Source of the DNA: Actinomycetota bacterium
GTDB taxonomy: Bacteria > Actinomycetota > Humimicrobiia > Humimicrobiales > Humimicrobiaceae
Assembly: GCA_023475715.1 (NCBI GenBank)
Contig: JAMCVO010000115.1
Location: 1-6,479, forward strand
DNA length: 6,479 bases
Direction: 5' to 3'
Shown here piece by piece: positions 1 to 5,153 of the stretch; positions within the stretch are counted from its first letter, which is position 1, and every line of letters begins with the position of its first letter. Below the pieces are notes generated by a model that was not told the DNA's origin, searched no databases, and saw nothing but the letters and a program-made list of their open reading frames with translations. Both the position numbers and the translations under genes were made by a program.

Positions 1-9
1 ACCAAACAT

Positions 10-252
10 TTAAACTGATTGCCATTTTCTTATATCTCTTGAATGAAGAATTATATCCGGATCATTGAAGTGTTTAATTTTTAATTCTTTAACCTGGTTT
101 ATAAATATTTCCTTATAATAAGCTTCTTCGAAAATACAACAGGCCAATAAAAAAATTGGGAATTCCTGATTTATTTTCTTCAGTCCATGATGACCTGATT
201 CATCTAAAAAGAGAAGACAAATTTCATCTTTAAAAACTGTTTCAGTATTCAT
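10..252 (-). CDS. DUF3800 family protein, N-terminal fragment (apparent frameshift)
   Basis: The 80-residue product carries the two hallmarks of DUF3800 proteins: an N-terminal LFLDESG (residues 14-20) and ILHSRDIRK (68-76), with a hydrophobic strand FLLACCIF (34-41) between. DUF3800 proteins are usually 200-270 residues with an RNase H-like fold; their biochemical role is unsettled, and they often sit in accessory or defence-rich regions. The frame stops right after RKWQSV, just past the HSRDIRK motif, so only about the first third is present. Shifting the frame by one base at the CAATCAG segment gives RKWQ followed by QFKCL, the hydrophobic continuation expected in the family, so a +1 frameshift near position 16-18 is likely (mutation or sequencing error). 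The rest would lie beyond the left edge. No good ribosome binding site precedes the ATG. Family assignment is fairly secure; functional state is doubtful. Confidence 0.72.
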   Translation of the reverse strand: MNTETVFKDEICLLFLDESGHHGLKKINQEFPIFLLACCIFEEAYYKEIFINQVKELKIKHFNDPDIILHSRDIRKWQSV

Positions 253-360
253 TTTTTAAGCATGGATAATAATTAACATTAAAGCTATTTTACCATTGTC
301 CAAAAAATTATTTTAATTAAAAATAAATCGTGAGTAGCACAGTAGGGTAAATAGATAACC

Positions 361-464
361 TTAAAAACTCAGTTCTGGTATCGAAATAATCTTATCTGAA
401 CTTGTAATTGCAGTTCTAACTTCGTTCGCTATGGCCAGCCATTTCGGTATGTATGTCAATAAAT
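361..464 (+). repeat. Dispersed intergenic repeat, copy A
   Basis: This segment aligns with 1222-1313 and 4024-4170 in the same orientation. It shares an 18-nt identical block with copy B (ATTTCGGTATGTATGTCA at 441-458) plus GTTCTAAC and TCGTTCGC. It shares GTTCGCTATGGCCAG and TTAAAAACT with copy C. No start codon and long open frame run through it in a way conserved among copies, and the copies differ by single-base indels, so it behaves as non-coding. Boundaries are approximate. On the minus strand the core reads TGGCCATAGCGAACGAAG, resembling short dispersed repeats I recall from several uncultured bacterial genomes; that resemblance is from memory. Confidence 0.75.
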
Positions 465-514
465 CCTACAATGTTTAATAAAATGGAATAAAAAATAGAA
501 TATAACCGTATTTG

Positions 515-543
515 TTTATATATCATAATTATGATAATATAAT
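515..543 (+). promoter_or_regulatory. Promoter with 16-bp operator palindrome for the Phd/ParE operon
   Basis: A TTTATA -35 hexamer (515-520) and a perfect TATAAT -10 hexamer (538-543) are 17 bp apart. The spacer is almost entirely filled by the perfect palindrome TATCATAATTATGATA (521-536). Transcription would start near 550, leaving a short leader before the ribosome binding site. Antitoxins of the Phd/YefM family bind palindromes in their own promoters and repress with toxin as co-repressor, so this is a natural candidate operator. The region is very AT-rich, so the hexamers are less distinctive than the palindrome. Confidence 0.5.
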
Positions 544-556
544 GATAAATTAATTA

Positions 557-566
557 AGGAGAGGAG
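557..566 (+). promoter_or_regulatory. Strong ribosome binding site of the Phd/YefM antitoxin
   Basis: AGGAGAGGAG lies 8 nt before the ATG at 575 and fixes that start codon. It is much stronger than the site before the downstream toxin gene, consistent with higher antitoxin synthesis. Confidence 0.8.
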
Positions 567-574
567 TTAATTAT

Positions 575-862
575 ATGAAGAGAATCAGACCAATTTCGGA
601 TTTAAGAAATAATTTTGCTGAGATTTCAAGGGTGGTACATGAAACAGGTGAACCTTTATTTCTGACAAAAAATGGATACGGGGACATGGTGGTCATGAGT
701 ATTGAGGCCTATGAAGCCAAACAATTTGAAAGTGAGATTTTTTACAAATTAAAAGAAGCACAAATTGAAGCAAAATCAACTGATGTCCGTTACTCTCATG
801 AAGAAGTGCTTTCGGGTTTGAAGTTAAAGGTTGCTGAAAAAACTGGAAAAGATTATGTATAA
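575..862 (+). CDS. Type II antitoxin, Phd/YefM family
   Basis: A 95-residue protein whose first half fits the Phd/YefM fold: PISDLRNNFAEISRVV (6-21), then a turn and strand pair EPLFLTKNGYGDMVVMSIEAYE (26-47). In this family the N-terminal domain dimerises and binds operator DNA. The C-terminal tail, here the charged helical stretch 48-95, wraps around and neutralises the toxin. The protein would therefore bind the toxin encoded next to it and autorepress the operon through the palindrome at 521-536. Its stop codon overlaps the toxin start by 8 nt, implying translational coupling. Length is typical for the family (75-100 residues). The start is well supported by the strong Shine-Dalgarno site. 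Family call is confident; its pairing with a RelE/ParE-type toxin is a common arrangement. Confidence 0.93.
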   Translation: MKRIRPISDLRNNFAEISRVVHETGEPLFLTKNGYGDMVVMSIEAYEAKQFESEIFYKLKEAQIEAKSTDVRYSHEEVLSGLKLKVAEKTGKDYV

Positions 863-1160
863 GATTAGATACCTGCCTATAGCACAAAAGGATTTGCAGG
901 ATATTGTATTATATATCCTTAAAAGTCTTAAATCTCCAAAAGTTGCTATGGATTTTATTGATATTCTTGATAAATCTATTCTCAGGCTTAAACAATATCC
1001 TTACTCCTCCAAGTTATATCAGCCACAAGAACCACTTGGAACAGAATATAGATTCTTACCTGTAAAAAATTATCTTATATTTTATATAGTGACTGAAAAT
1101 ACTGTAGAGATCCACAGAATTATCTATGCAAAAATGGACCTCGAGAAGCTTATTAAATAA
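855..1160 (+). CDS. Type II toxin, RelE/ParE superfamily
   Basis: A 101-residue protein starting at MYKIRYLPIAQKDLQDIVLY, the typical opening of the RelE/ParE fold (strand, then A..DL..I..YI helix). It continues through a second helix with the conserved LKQYPYS turn (near 53-59) to the C-terminal strands YRFLPVKNYLIFYIV and VEIHRIIYAKMD. The family contains ribosome-dependent mRNA interferases (RelE, YoeB) and gyrase poisons (ParE). The YRFL..KNYLIFY pattern leans towards the ParE-like plasmid-stabilisation group, but the target cannot be settled from sequence. A longer in-frame start exists at 831, inside the antitoxin gene. I prefer 855 because it is the usual N-terminus of the family, gives the short ATGTATAA overlap with the antitoxin stop, and is preceded by a weak GGAAAAG site. 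Confidence 0.92.
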   Translation: MYKIRYLPIAQKDLQDIVLYILKSLKSPKVAMDFIDILDKSILRLKQYPYSSKLYQPQEPLGTEYRFLPVKNYLIFYIVTENTVEIHRIIYAKMDLEKLIK

Positions 1161-1221
1161 GTTATAAATAATGATTTTAATATGAACTGTTTTAGATATT
1201 TAATAATTTTAAATATTTATT

Positions 1222-1313
1222 TTAGGAATAAAGATAACCCTGTCTGAATGCATTATGGCGGTTCTAACATCGTTCGCAATGGGGCAGCTATTTCGGTATG
1301 TATGTCATTAAAT
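1222..1313 (+). repeat. Dispersed intergenic repeat, copy B
   Basis: Aligns over its length with copy A (361-464), sharing GGTTCTAAC/TCGTTCGC core words and the identical 18-nt block at 1290-1307. It lies between the two toxin-antitoxin operons. One extra base occurs in ATGGGGCAG compared with ATGGCCAG of copies A and C, which would shift any reading frame, so it is unlikely to be coding. The left edge is fuzzy. Confidence 0.72.
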
Positions 1314-1376
1314 ACGTACTTATTGCTGATTACAAATCAATTAACAAATCAATATAGTATATTTAGTTTTAGCCTA

Positions 1377-1404
1377 TTGACAGCAGACTTAAATGTAATA
1401 CAAT
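1377..1404 (+). promoter_or_regulatory. Sigma-70-type promoter of the VapBC-like operon
   Basis: A perfect TTGACA (1377-1382) is followed after 16 bp by TACAAT (1399-1404), one base from consensus. Transcription would start around 1411, only some 15 nt upstream of the ATG at 1426, giving a very short leader that still contains GGAGGT. This placement also excludes the longer in-frame ATG at 1405, which would lie upstream of the transcript start. Confidence 0.75.
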
Positions 1405-1413
1405 ATGTATTAC
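1395..1413 (+). promoter_or_regulatory. 19-bp palindrome over the -10 box, likely antitoxin operator
   Basis: GTAATACAATATGTATTAC is an 8-bp perfect inverted repeat with a 3-bp centre. It covers the -10 hexamer and the predicted transcription start and ends just before the GGAGGT ribosome binding site. Ribbon-helix-helix antitoxins bind such palindromes as dimers of dimers, so occupation here would block polymerase. The role is inferred; the symmetry is seen directly. Confidence 0.6.
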
Positions 1414-1425
1414 GGAGGTAATAAT

Positions 1426-1671
1426 ATGACAACTGTAAGATTAAACAATGAAATATTAAATAAGATTGCTGCTTTAACTAAGATTGAAAAAACAACAAAA
1501 TCTGAAATAATCAAAAAAGCAATTATTGAATACTACGATATGCGTTCAAAAGATTTAATGCCATTCGAACTTGGTATGGATCTTTTTGGAAGATACGGCA
1601 ATAGCAAATATAGTTCCGTTAATTATAAAATAAAATTGAAAGAAAAACTTCATGAAAAACACTCTCATTGA
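1426..1671 (+). CDS. Type II antitoxin, ribbon-helix-helix (CopG-like) family
   Basis: An 81-residue protein. Residues 1-40 (MTTVRLNNEILNKIAALTKI, then TKSEIIKKAIIEYYD) form the beta strand and two helices of a ribbon-helix-helix DNA-binding domain. The rest contains PFELGMDLFGRYGNSK, a segment seen in RHH antitoxins paired with PIN toxins, which inserts into the toxin active-site groove. It would neutralise the PIN protein encoded next and repress the operon via the palindrome at 1395-1413. The start at 1426 is chosen over the in-frame ATG at 1405 because GGAGGT (1414-1419) lies 6 nt upstream and the 1405 codon is inside the -10/operator region. The 3' end overlaps the toxin gene by 20 nt, so translation is coupled. 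Confidence 0.9.
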   Translation: MTTVRLNNEILNKIAALTKIEKTTKSEIIKKAIIEYYDMRSKDLMPFELGMDLFGRYGNSKYSSVNYKIKLKEKLHEKHSH

Positions 1672-2071
1672 TGCAGGACCACTTATAGCTTTATTTAATA
1701 AAAGTGATAAATATCATGAGAAAACAAAAGAGTTCATTAAGAACTATACCGGATTACTTACAACCAGCTGGCCAGTCATATCAGAAGTATGCCACATGCT
1801 CGATTTTAATATAAATGCACAAATAGATTTTTTAAAATGGATAAAACTTGGCGGATTAAAAGTTGAAGATATAAAAACAGAAGAAATAGATAAAATAACT
1901 AGGCTTTCAGAGAAGTACTCTGATATACCGATGGATTTAGCAGATGCAACACTTATTGTCATATCTGAAAGATTAGGGGTAAAAGAGATAATAACAATTG
2001 GTTCAGATTATTATATTTATAGAACAACTGAAAGAGAAATGCTCAGGAATATATTTAACCTTAAAAAGTAA
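1652..2071 (+). CDS. vapC: PIN-domain toxin, VapC-like ribonuclease
   Basis: A 139-residue PIN-domain protein. Seen acidic motifs are D7 in LIDAGPL, E45 in VISEV, and D95/D98 in MDLADA, the usual Mg/Mn-binding residues of VapC endoribonucleases, which cut tRNA or rRNA to halt translation. The fourth motif, normally T-[IL]-D-x-D-F in this subgroup, reads TIGSDYYIYR: Gly117 replaces the first Asp while Asp119 remains. The fourth acidic residue is the least conserved in PIN domains, so activity is uncertain rather than excluded. Length is normal (about 130-145). The gene overlaps the antitoxin by 20 nt and has only a weak GAAAG upstream, fitting lower toxin translation. Together with the upstream RHH gene it forms a self-contained module. 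Confidence 0.92.
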   Translation: MKNTLIDAGPLIALFNKSDKYHEKTKEFIKNYTGLLTTSWPVISEVCHMLDFNINAQIDFLKWIKLGGLKVEDIKTEEIDKITRLSEKYSDIPMDLADATLIVISERLGVKEIITIGSDYYIYRTTEREMLRNIFNLKK

Positions 2072-2253
2072 AATCTTTTATGACATATTTAATATCGTTA
2101 TAAAAATAATTTTCTTATTATACGGGAAGGTAAGATATGAAAATAATACTATGTGTATATAAAATATAATTAAAAAAAGATTAAAATTTAGCTAAACCCA
2201 TGTCAGAGCCCGTACATTTTATATTAAGAATTATGTGTTTATGATAATTTTTC

Positions 2254-3783
2254 TTATGGAACAGCTATAGAATCTGAAGATTCTATATTCTTTGTAGAAT
2301 CATATATCCATGAATCTTTACTTATATTGTTTACCGTAAAGGTAAAAACTGTTCCTGATAACGTCTTTTTTATCTGATTTGATTCCAAAGTTACTTTACC
2401 TGATGAATCAGTCAAGCCGGTATCAATATCAGAGGTAGCACCACTCCAGGTTCCACTGAGACTTCCACGCCACCTCCGCAACCCATTTTCATCCACAACT
2501 GTAACTGTTGCTGTTGCTTTTGTGAAAGTATTTTTACCAGAAATCCTGTCAATCAAAAACATTTCTATGGAGCCTATATGCATCTTACTTTCAACAATGG
2601 GTTGCGGAGGTGGCGTGGAAGTCCTTGTTGCTGCCTCTGCATCCACAATACCGAAACCAAAATAAATATCTTTTCCAGCAGGACCTATGTCTTCAGCAGT
2701 ATTATCCAGCCTTTCTCTTACAGAAGCAGAACCAATAGCTATACCCTGTGCGATTACCAGCGCAGCCACTCCTGAAACATGTGGAGTAGCCATAGAAGTT
2801 CCGCTATAAGTAACGTACCCATCATTGATAAAAGTAGATTTAATACTAACACCAGGAGCTGAAAGTTCAATATTTTCTCCGTAATTTGAAAAAGAAGCAA
2901 GACTATCATTCTGGTTAGTAGCTGAAACAGCAATTACACTACTATAATTAGCAGGATAAAGAATTTTAGCGCTCCCTGCATTTCCTGCTGCTGCTACAAG
3001 AAGAACTCCACTACTGTATGCGTTATCACATGCTTTTTGTAGAGAACGGCTTGAAACACTTCCACCAAAACTCATATTTACAATTTCAATATTATTATTT
3101 ACACTCCAATCAAGAGCCAAAATTATATTGCTATAATAACCACTGCCAGAACTATCAAGTACTTTTAATGCATACAGATTCGCCTTAGGGGCAACCCCAA
3201 TTACTCCAACCCCATTATCTTCTGCAGCAATAATGCCTGCAACATGGGTGCCATGGCCATTGTCATCAACCGGATCTGTGTCAGAGTTTACAAAATCATA
3301 TCCACCCCTGTAATTATCATCCAAATCAACATGATTGTAATAAATTCCTGTATCAATTACAGCAATATCAACTCCTGCTCCAGCGGCTCCAGTGGTTACA
3401 TTCAGAGCACCGGCAGTGCCTCCCCAAACAATCTCTGCATCAATACGATCTACGCCCCAGGGTAGTTCATCTTCAGTAATCTGAGCTATTTCGTCATTTT
3501 CAACGCTTAAAACGCCGTTACTGGAGGCCAATGGACCTTTAGCACTTGGAGGCAAAAGAAGAAAAAATCCATTTATTATAGGGAGAGATTTTAGGTTTTC
3601 TCCTCCAAATGCTTTAAGTAAGGCTTCCTGTGCTTTGATGTTTACTTCTTGATCAAACATAACAATAACTCTCTGTTTGGATTCTTCCGATTTATCCTGT
3701 GCATATATTGGTAGAACAATAAGAGTCAGTAAGAAAAAAACTAAAGTAAACACAATAAAAGCAATAACATTTTTATTTTTCAT
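2254..3783 (-). CDS. Secreted subtilisin-like serine protease (peptidase S8) with I9 propeptide and C-terminal beta domain
   Basis: A 509-residue exported protease. Residues 1-28 form a signal peptide (KNK, long hydrophobic core, PIYA-QD cleavage site). Residues about 37-105 match the inhibitor I9 propeptide that acts as folding chaperone and is removed on maturation. The S8 catalytic domain (about 110-385) has the full triad: D144 in AVIDTG, H177 in NGHGTHVAG, S330 in SGTSMATPH, with oxyanion N268 in AAAGNAG. After a Pro-rich linker (STPPPQP, 388-395) a domain of about 110 residues (400-509, MHIGSIEM...TWSGATSD...FTFTV) looks like a beta-sandwich seen at the C-terminus of other bacterial S8 proteases. 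Within it residues 435-440 (LRRWRG) look foreign; they come from an inverted copy of the linker-coding DNA. AAGGAG lies 6 nt before the start. Role: extracellular protein degradation; substrate unknown. Confidence 0.95.
   Translation of the reverse strand: MKNKNVIAFIVFTLVFFLLTLIVLPIYAQDKSEESKQRVIVMFDQEVNIKAQEALLKAFGGENLKSLPIINGFFLLLPPSAKGPLASSNGVLSVENDEIAQITEDELPWGVDRIDAEIVWGGTAGALNVTTGAAGAGVDIAVIDTGIYYNHVDLDDNYRGGYDFVNSDTDPVDDNGHGTHVAGIIAAEDNGVGVIGVAPKANLYALKVLDSSGSGYYSNIILALDWSVNNNIEIVNMSFGGSVSSRSLQKACDNAYSSGVLLVAAAGNAGSAKILYPANYSSVIAVSATNQNDSLASFSNYGENIELSAPGVSIKSTFINDGYVTYSGTSMATPHVSGVAALVIAQGIAIGSASVRERLDNTAEDIGPAGKDIYFGFGIVDAEAATRTSTPPPQPIVESKMHIGSIEMFLIDRISGKNTFTKATATVTVVDENGLRRWRGSLSGTWSGATSDIDTGLTDSSGKVTLESNQIKKTLSGTVFTFTVNNISKDSWIYDSTKNIESSDSIAVP
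2267..2286 (-). repeat. Hairpin-forming inverted repeat at the 3' end of the protease gene
   Basis: ATAGAATC and GATTCTAT form an 8-bp perfect stem with a 4-nt TGAA (or TTCA on the minus strand) loop. It lies inside the last codons of the protease gene. No T-run follows on either strand, so it is not a convincing intrinsic terminator; it may simply stabilise the mRNA end or be fortuitous. Confidence 0.35.
2460..2623. repeat. 28-bp perfect inverted repeat flanking 108 bp, inside the protease gene
   Basis: Positions 2460-2487 are the exact reverse complement of 2596-2623 (arms contain ACCTCCGC / GCGGAGGT). On the coding (minus) strand the right arm encodes the Pro-rich linker ending PPPQPI, and the left arm encodes NGLRRWRGS in the C-terminal domain. 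Arms are clearly more GC-rich than the surroundings. The 108 bp between them are exactly 36 codons, and the reverse-complement reading of that segment is also free of stop codons in the joining frame. Two origins are possible: a template-switch event that copied the linker backwards, or an invertible segment. Confidence 0.95.
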
Positions 3784-3823
3784 CGCACTCTCCTTAAAAG
3801 GGTTAAGAAATAATTATAATGAT

Positions 3824-3852
3824 ATTATATTTTTTTCATCCCTTTTTCATAA
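3824..3852 (-). promoter_or_regulatory. Possible promoter of the protease gene
   Basis: On the minus strand TTATGA (3852-3847) is followed after 17 bp by a perfect TATAAT (3829-3824), about 40 bp upstream of the ATG. The -35 match is poor and the region is AT-rich, so other TATAAT-like words nearby (for example near 3873-3880) could serve instead. Confidence 0.35.
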
Positions 3853-4023
3853 TCTTTATATATACTTATGACGCCTAATTATAGAAAGGGAAGCCTCAAA
3901 GCTACTAAATTATTTTAGTATTAAATTTAAATGAATTCATTAATATTTAAAAAATTATAATATTTAAATTATAAATATCAAGTAATATTTTTAGAAACAT
4001 GTATTTAATAAGAATTATTGATA

Positions 4024-4170
4024 TTAAAAACTTAATTCCGGTATAAAAATTATCTTGTGAAGCTATAATCCTGGTTATATCAACTTTGTTCGCTATGGCC
4101 AGTCAGCCTATATCTCCAAAACGATCTTTTTTCCTTTTGTCGGTATATAAGACAGCAAGGTCTAATAAAT
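4024..4170 (+). repeat. Dispersed intergenic repeat, copy C (longer variant)
   Basis: The left part aligns with copy A (TTAAAAACT, GGTATA, ATCTTNT, GTTCGCTATGGCCAG). The right part CGGTATATAAGACA...AATAAAT corresponds to CGGTATGTATGTCAATAAAT of A and B. Between GGCCAG and CGGTAT it carries roughly 30 extra bases (about 4103-4138) absent from the other two copies. It is the most diverged of the three and lies downstream of the SDR gene. Confidence 0.62.
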
Positions 4171-4248
4171 TTGACATATAAACATATTATGTTACTTTTG
4201 TCAGGGTGATAAAATATGAAAGACATATTACAAAGAACGACAGTATTT

Positions 4249-5025
4249 TTACTTTGGTCTTTTATAAATAACTCTACCGCCATCAACTATAATTTCCTGG
4301 CCGCATATGTACCCTGAAATATCTGATGCTAAAAATACTACTACATTTCCGATATCTTCAGGAGTACCCATCCTGCCACACGGTATACCTTCGATTATTT
4401 TTTTATTTACCTCAGGGGTGTCAGGATATCTTAGACGAAGCATTTTAGTATCTACAATCCCGGGGGAAACAGCATTAATCCTGATTCCCTTTGGTAATAA
4501 CTCATAAGTTATTGATTTCATTAAACCCAGCAAGCCTATTTTTGAGACAGCATAGTGAGATCCACCACCACTGCCATTTATCGTAGCAGCAGATGCAATC
4601 AGGATTATATTACCCTTTTTTCTTTTAACCATAAAAGGCATAGCTTCCTGAATAAAGTAAAAGGCACCTTTTAAATTTATTTCCATTGCCATGTCCCATT
4701 GATCATCAGTCAAATCTGTAAATTCGGCAAACGAGGAATAACCAGCACAATATATTAAAACATCTATGTTTTTAAATTTTTCATAAATTTCTTTCATTAC
4801 TTTTTTAACTTCGGGCCTTTTACGGGCATTGCATTCATAAAAAAATATATCAGTATCAAATTTTTCTCTAACCAGCTTGGATAAATTATTGCCTGAGACT
4901 TTGTCGATATCAACTGCTATTATTTTGGACCCTGCTTCTGCCAATATTTTTACAATGCCTGAACCAATATCACCTGCCGCACCGACAATTAATGAAATTT
5001 TATCTTTAAGATTTATTTGTTTCAT
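4249..5025 (-). CDS. Short-chain dehydrogenase/reductase (classical SDR, 258 aa)
   Basis: A 258-residue NAD(P)-dependent oxidoreductase of the classical SDR family, of normal length. Visible motifs: cofactor-binding VGAAGDIGSG (14-23; Asp19 sits at the middle Gly of TGxxxGxG, a common variant), acidic D39 after the second strand (AVDID), which favours NAD(H) over NADP(H), YCAG in place of NNAG (92-95), N117, S145 (ILIAS), Y158 and K162 (YAVSK), then SPGIVDT and the C-terminal GxxIxVDGG. The catalytic tetrad is intact, so an active sugar, polyol or 3-oxoacyl-type reductase is likely; substrate cannot be told. The start is placed at 5025, nine codons inside the longest frame, because GGAGG at 5031-5035 (minus strand) sits 5 nt upstream and the family normally begins near the first strand. 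It diverges from the amidohydrolase pair. Confidence 0.93.
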   Translation of the reverse strand: MKQINLKDKISLIVGAAGDIGSGIVKILAEAGSKIIAVDIDKVSGNNLSKLVREKFDTDIFFYECNARKRPEVKKVMKEIYEKFKNIDVLIYCAGYSSFAEFTDLTDDQWDMAMEINLKGAFYFIQEAMPFMVKRKKGNIILIASAATINGSGGGSHYAVSKIGLLGLMKSITYELLPKGIRINAVSPGIVDTKMLRLRYPDTPEVNKKIIEGIPCGRMGTPEDIGNVVVFLASDISGYICGQEIIVDGGRVIYKRPK

Positions 5026-5153
5026 ATTTTCCTCCAGCCAATTTATTGACATTTAGAATTAACTAATTTAATATCATAATATTATCATAAAAATACATTT
5101 TAGCACATTTTAATACAAATCATCAGTAAAATTAGTATTTAAATAAAATAAAA

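Larger units (their letters stand above)
253..574. other. Intergenic region between divergent genes
   Basis: No gene is supported here. The stretch separates the DUF3800 fragment (minus) from the first toxin-antitoxin operon (plus). It holds copy A of the dispersed repeat (361-464) and, at its right end, the promoter, palindrome and ribosome binding site of the antitoxin gene. Positions 253-360 are plain AT-rich sequence in which I see no terminator or strong promoter. Confidence 0.7.
3784..4248. other. Intergenic region between protease and SDR genes
   Basis: No supported gene. Both flanking genes are on the minus strand, so this is the leader of the protease gene (right after 3784) and the 3' side of the SDR gene (up to 4248). 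It contains the protease ribosome binding site (AAGGAG at 3790-3795 on the minus strand), a possible promoter, about 120 bp of nearly pure A/T (3900-4020), and repeat copy C. I see no convincing intrinsic terminator for the SDR gene. Confidence 0.65.

Noticed and set aside
376..450. Possible terminal inverted repeats of the dispersed element (GTATCGAAAT / ATTTCGGTAT)
   Set aside because: Imperfect and present only in copy A; copies B and C do not preserve the pairing.
831..854. Longer N-terminus (MLKKLEKI) for the RelE/ParE toxin
   Set aside because: These codons lie inside the antitoxin gene; the family starts at MYKIRY, and 855 gives the normal short overlap.
2137..2169. Tiny frame MKIILCVYKI after GGGAAGG
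   Set aside because: Ten codons in a convergent AT-rich gap, with no similarity or conserved context to support it.
2187..2196. TTTAGCTAAA palindrome next to an A/T run as terminator of the protease gene
   Set aside because: The stem has no loop and is A/T-rich, so it would not form a stable terminator hairpin.
2578..2775. Plus-strand open frame containing MHLTFNNGLRRWRGS
   Set aside because: It is antisense to the protease gene; the shared NGLRRWRGS arises from the 28-bp inverted repeat, not from a separate gene.
4080..4286. Minus-strand 68-codon open frame across the SDR 3' end and repeat copy C
   Set aside because: It overlaps the SDR tail in another frame and its C-terminal part (GHSEQS) is just the translated repeat; no ribosome binding site or family signature.
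4216..4317. Plus-strand frame MKDILQRTTVFLLW... preceded by CAGGGTGAT
   Set aside because: It is antisense to the SDR C-terminus and ends after about 33 codons with no recognisable features.
5060..5100. TATCATAATATTATCATA as a second copy of the toxin-antitoxin operator
   Set aside because: Only TATCATAAT is shared, and the segment is not the same palindrome; similarity is at chance level in such AT-rich sequence.
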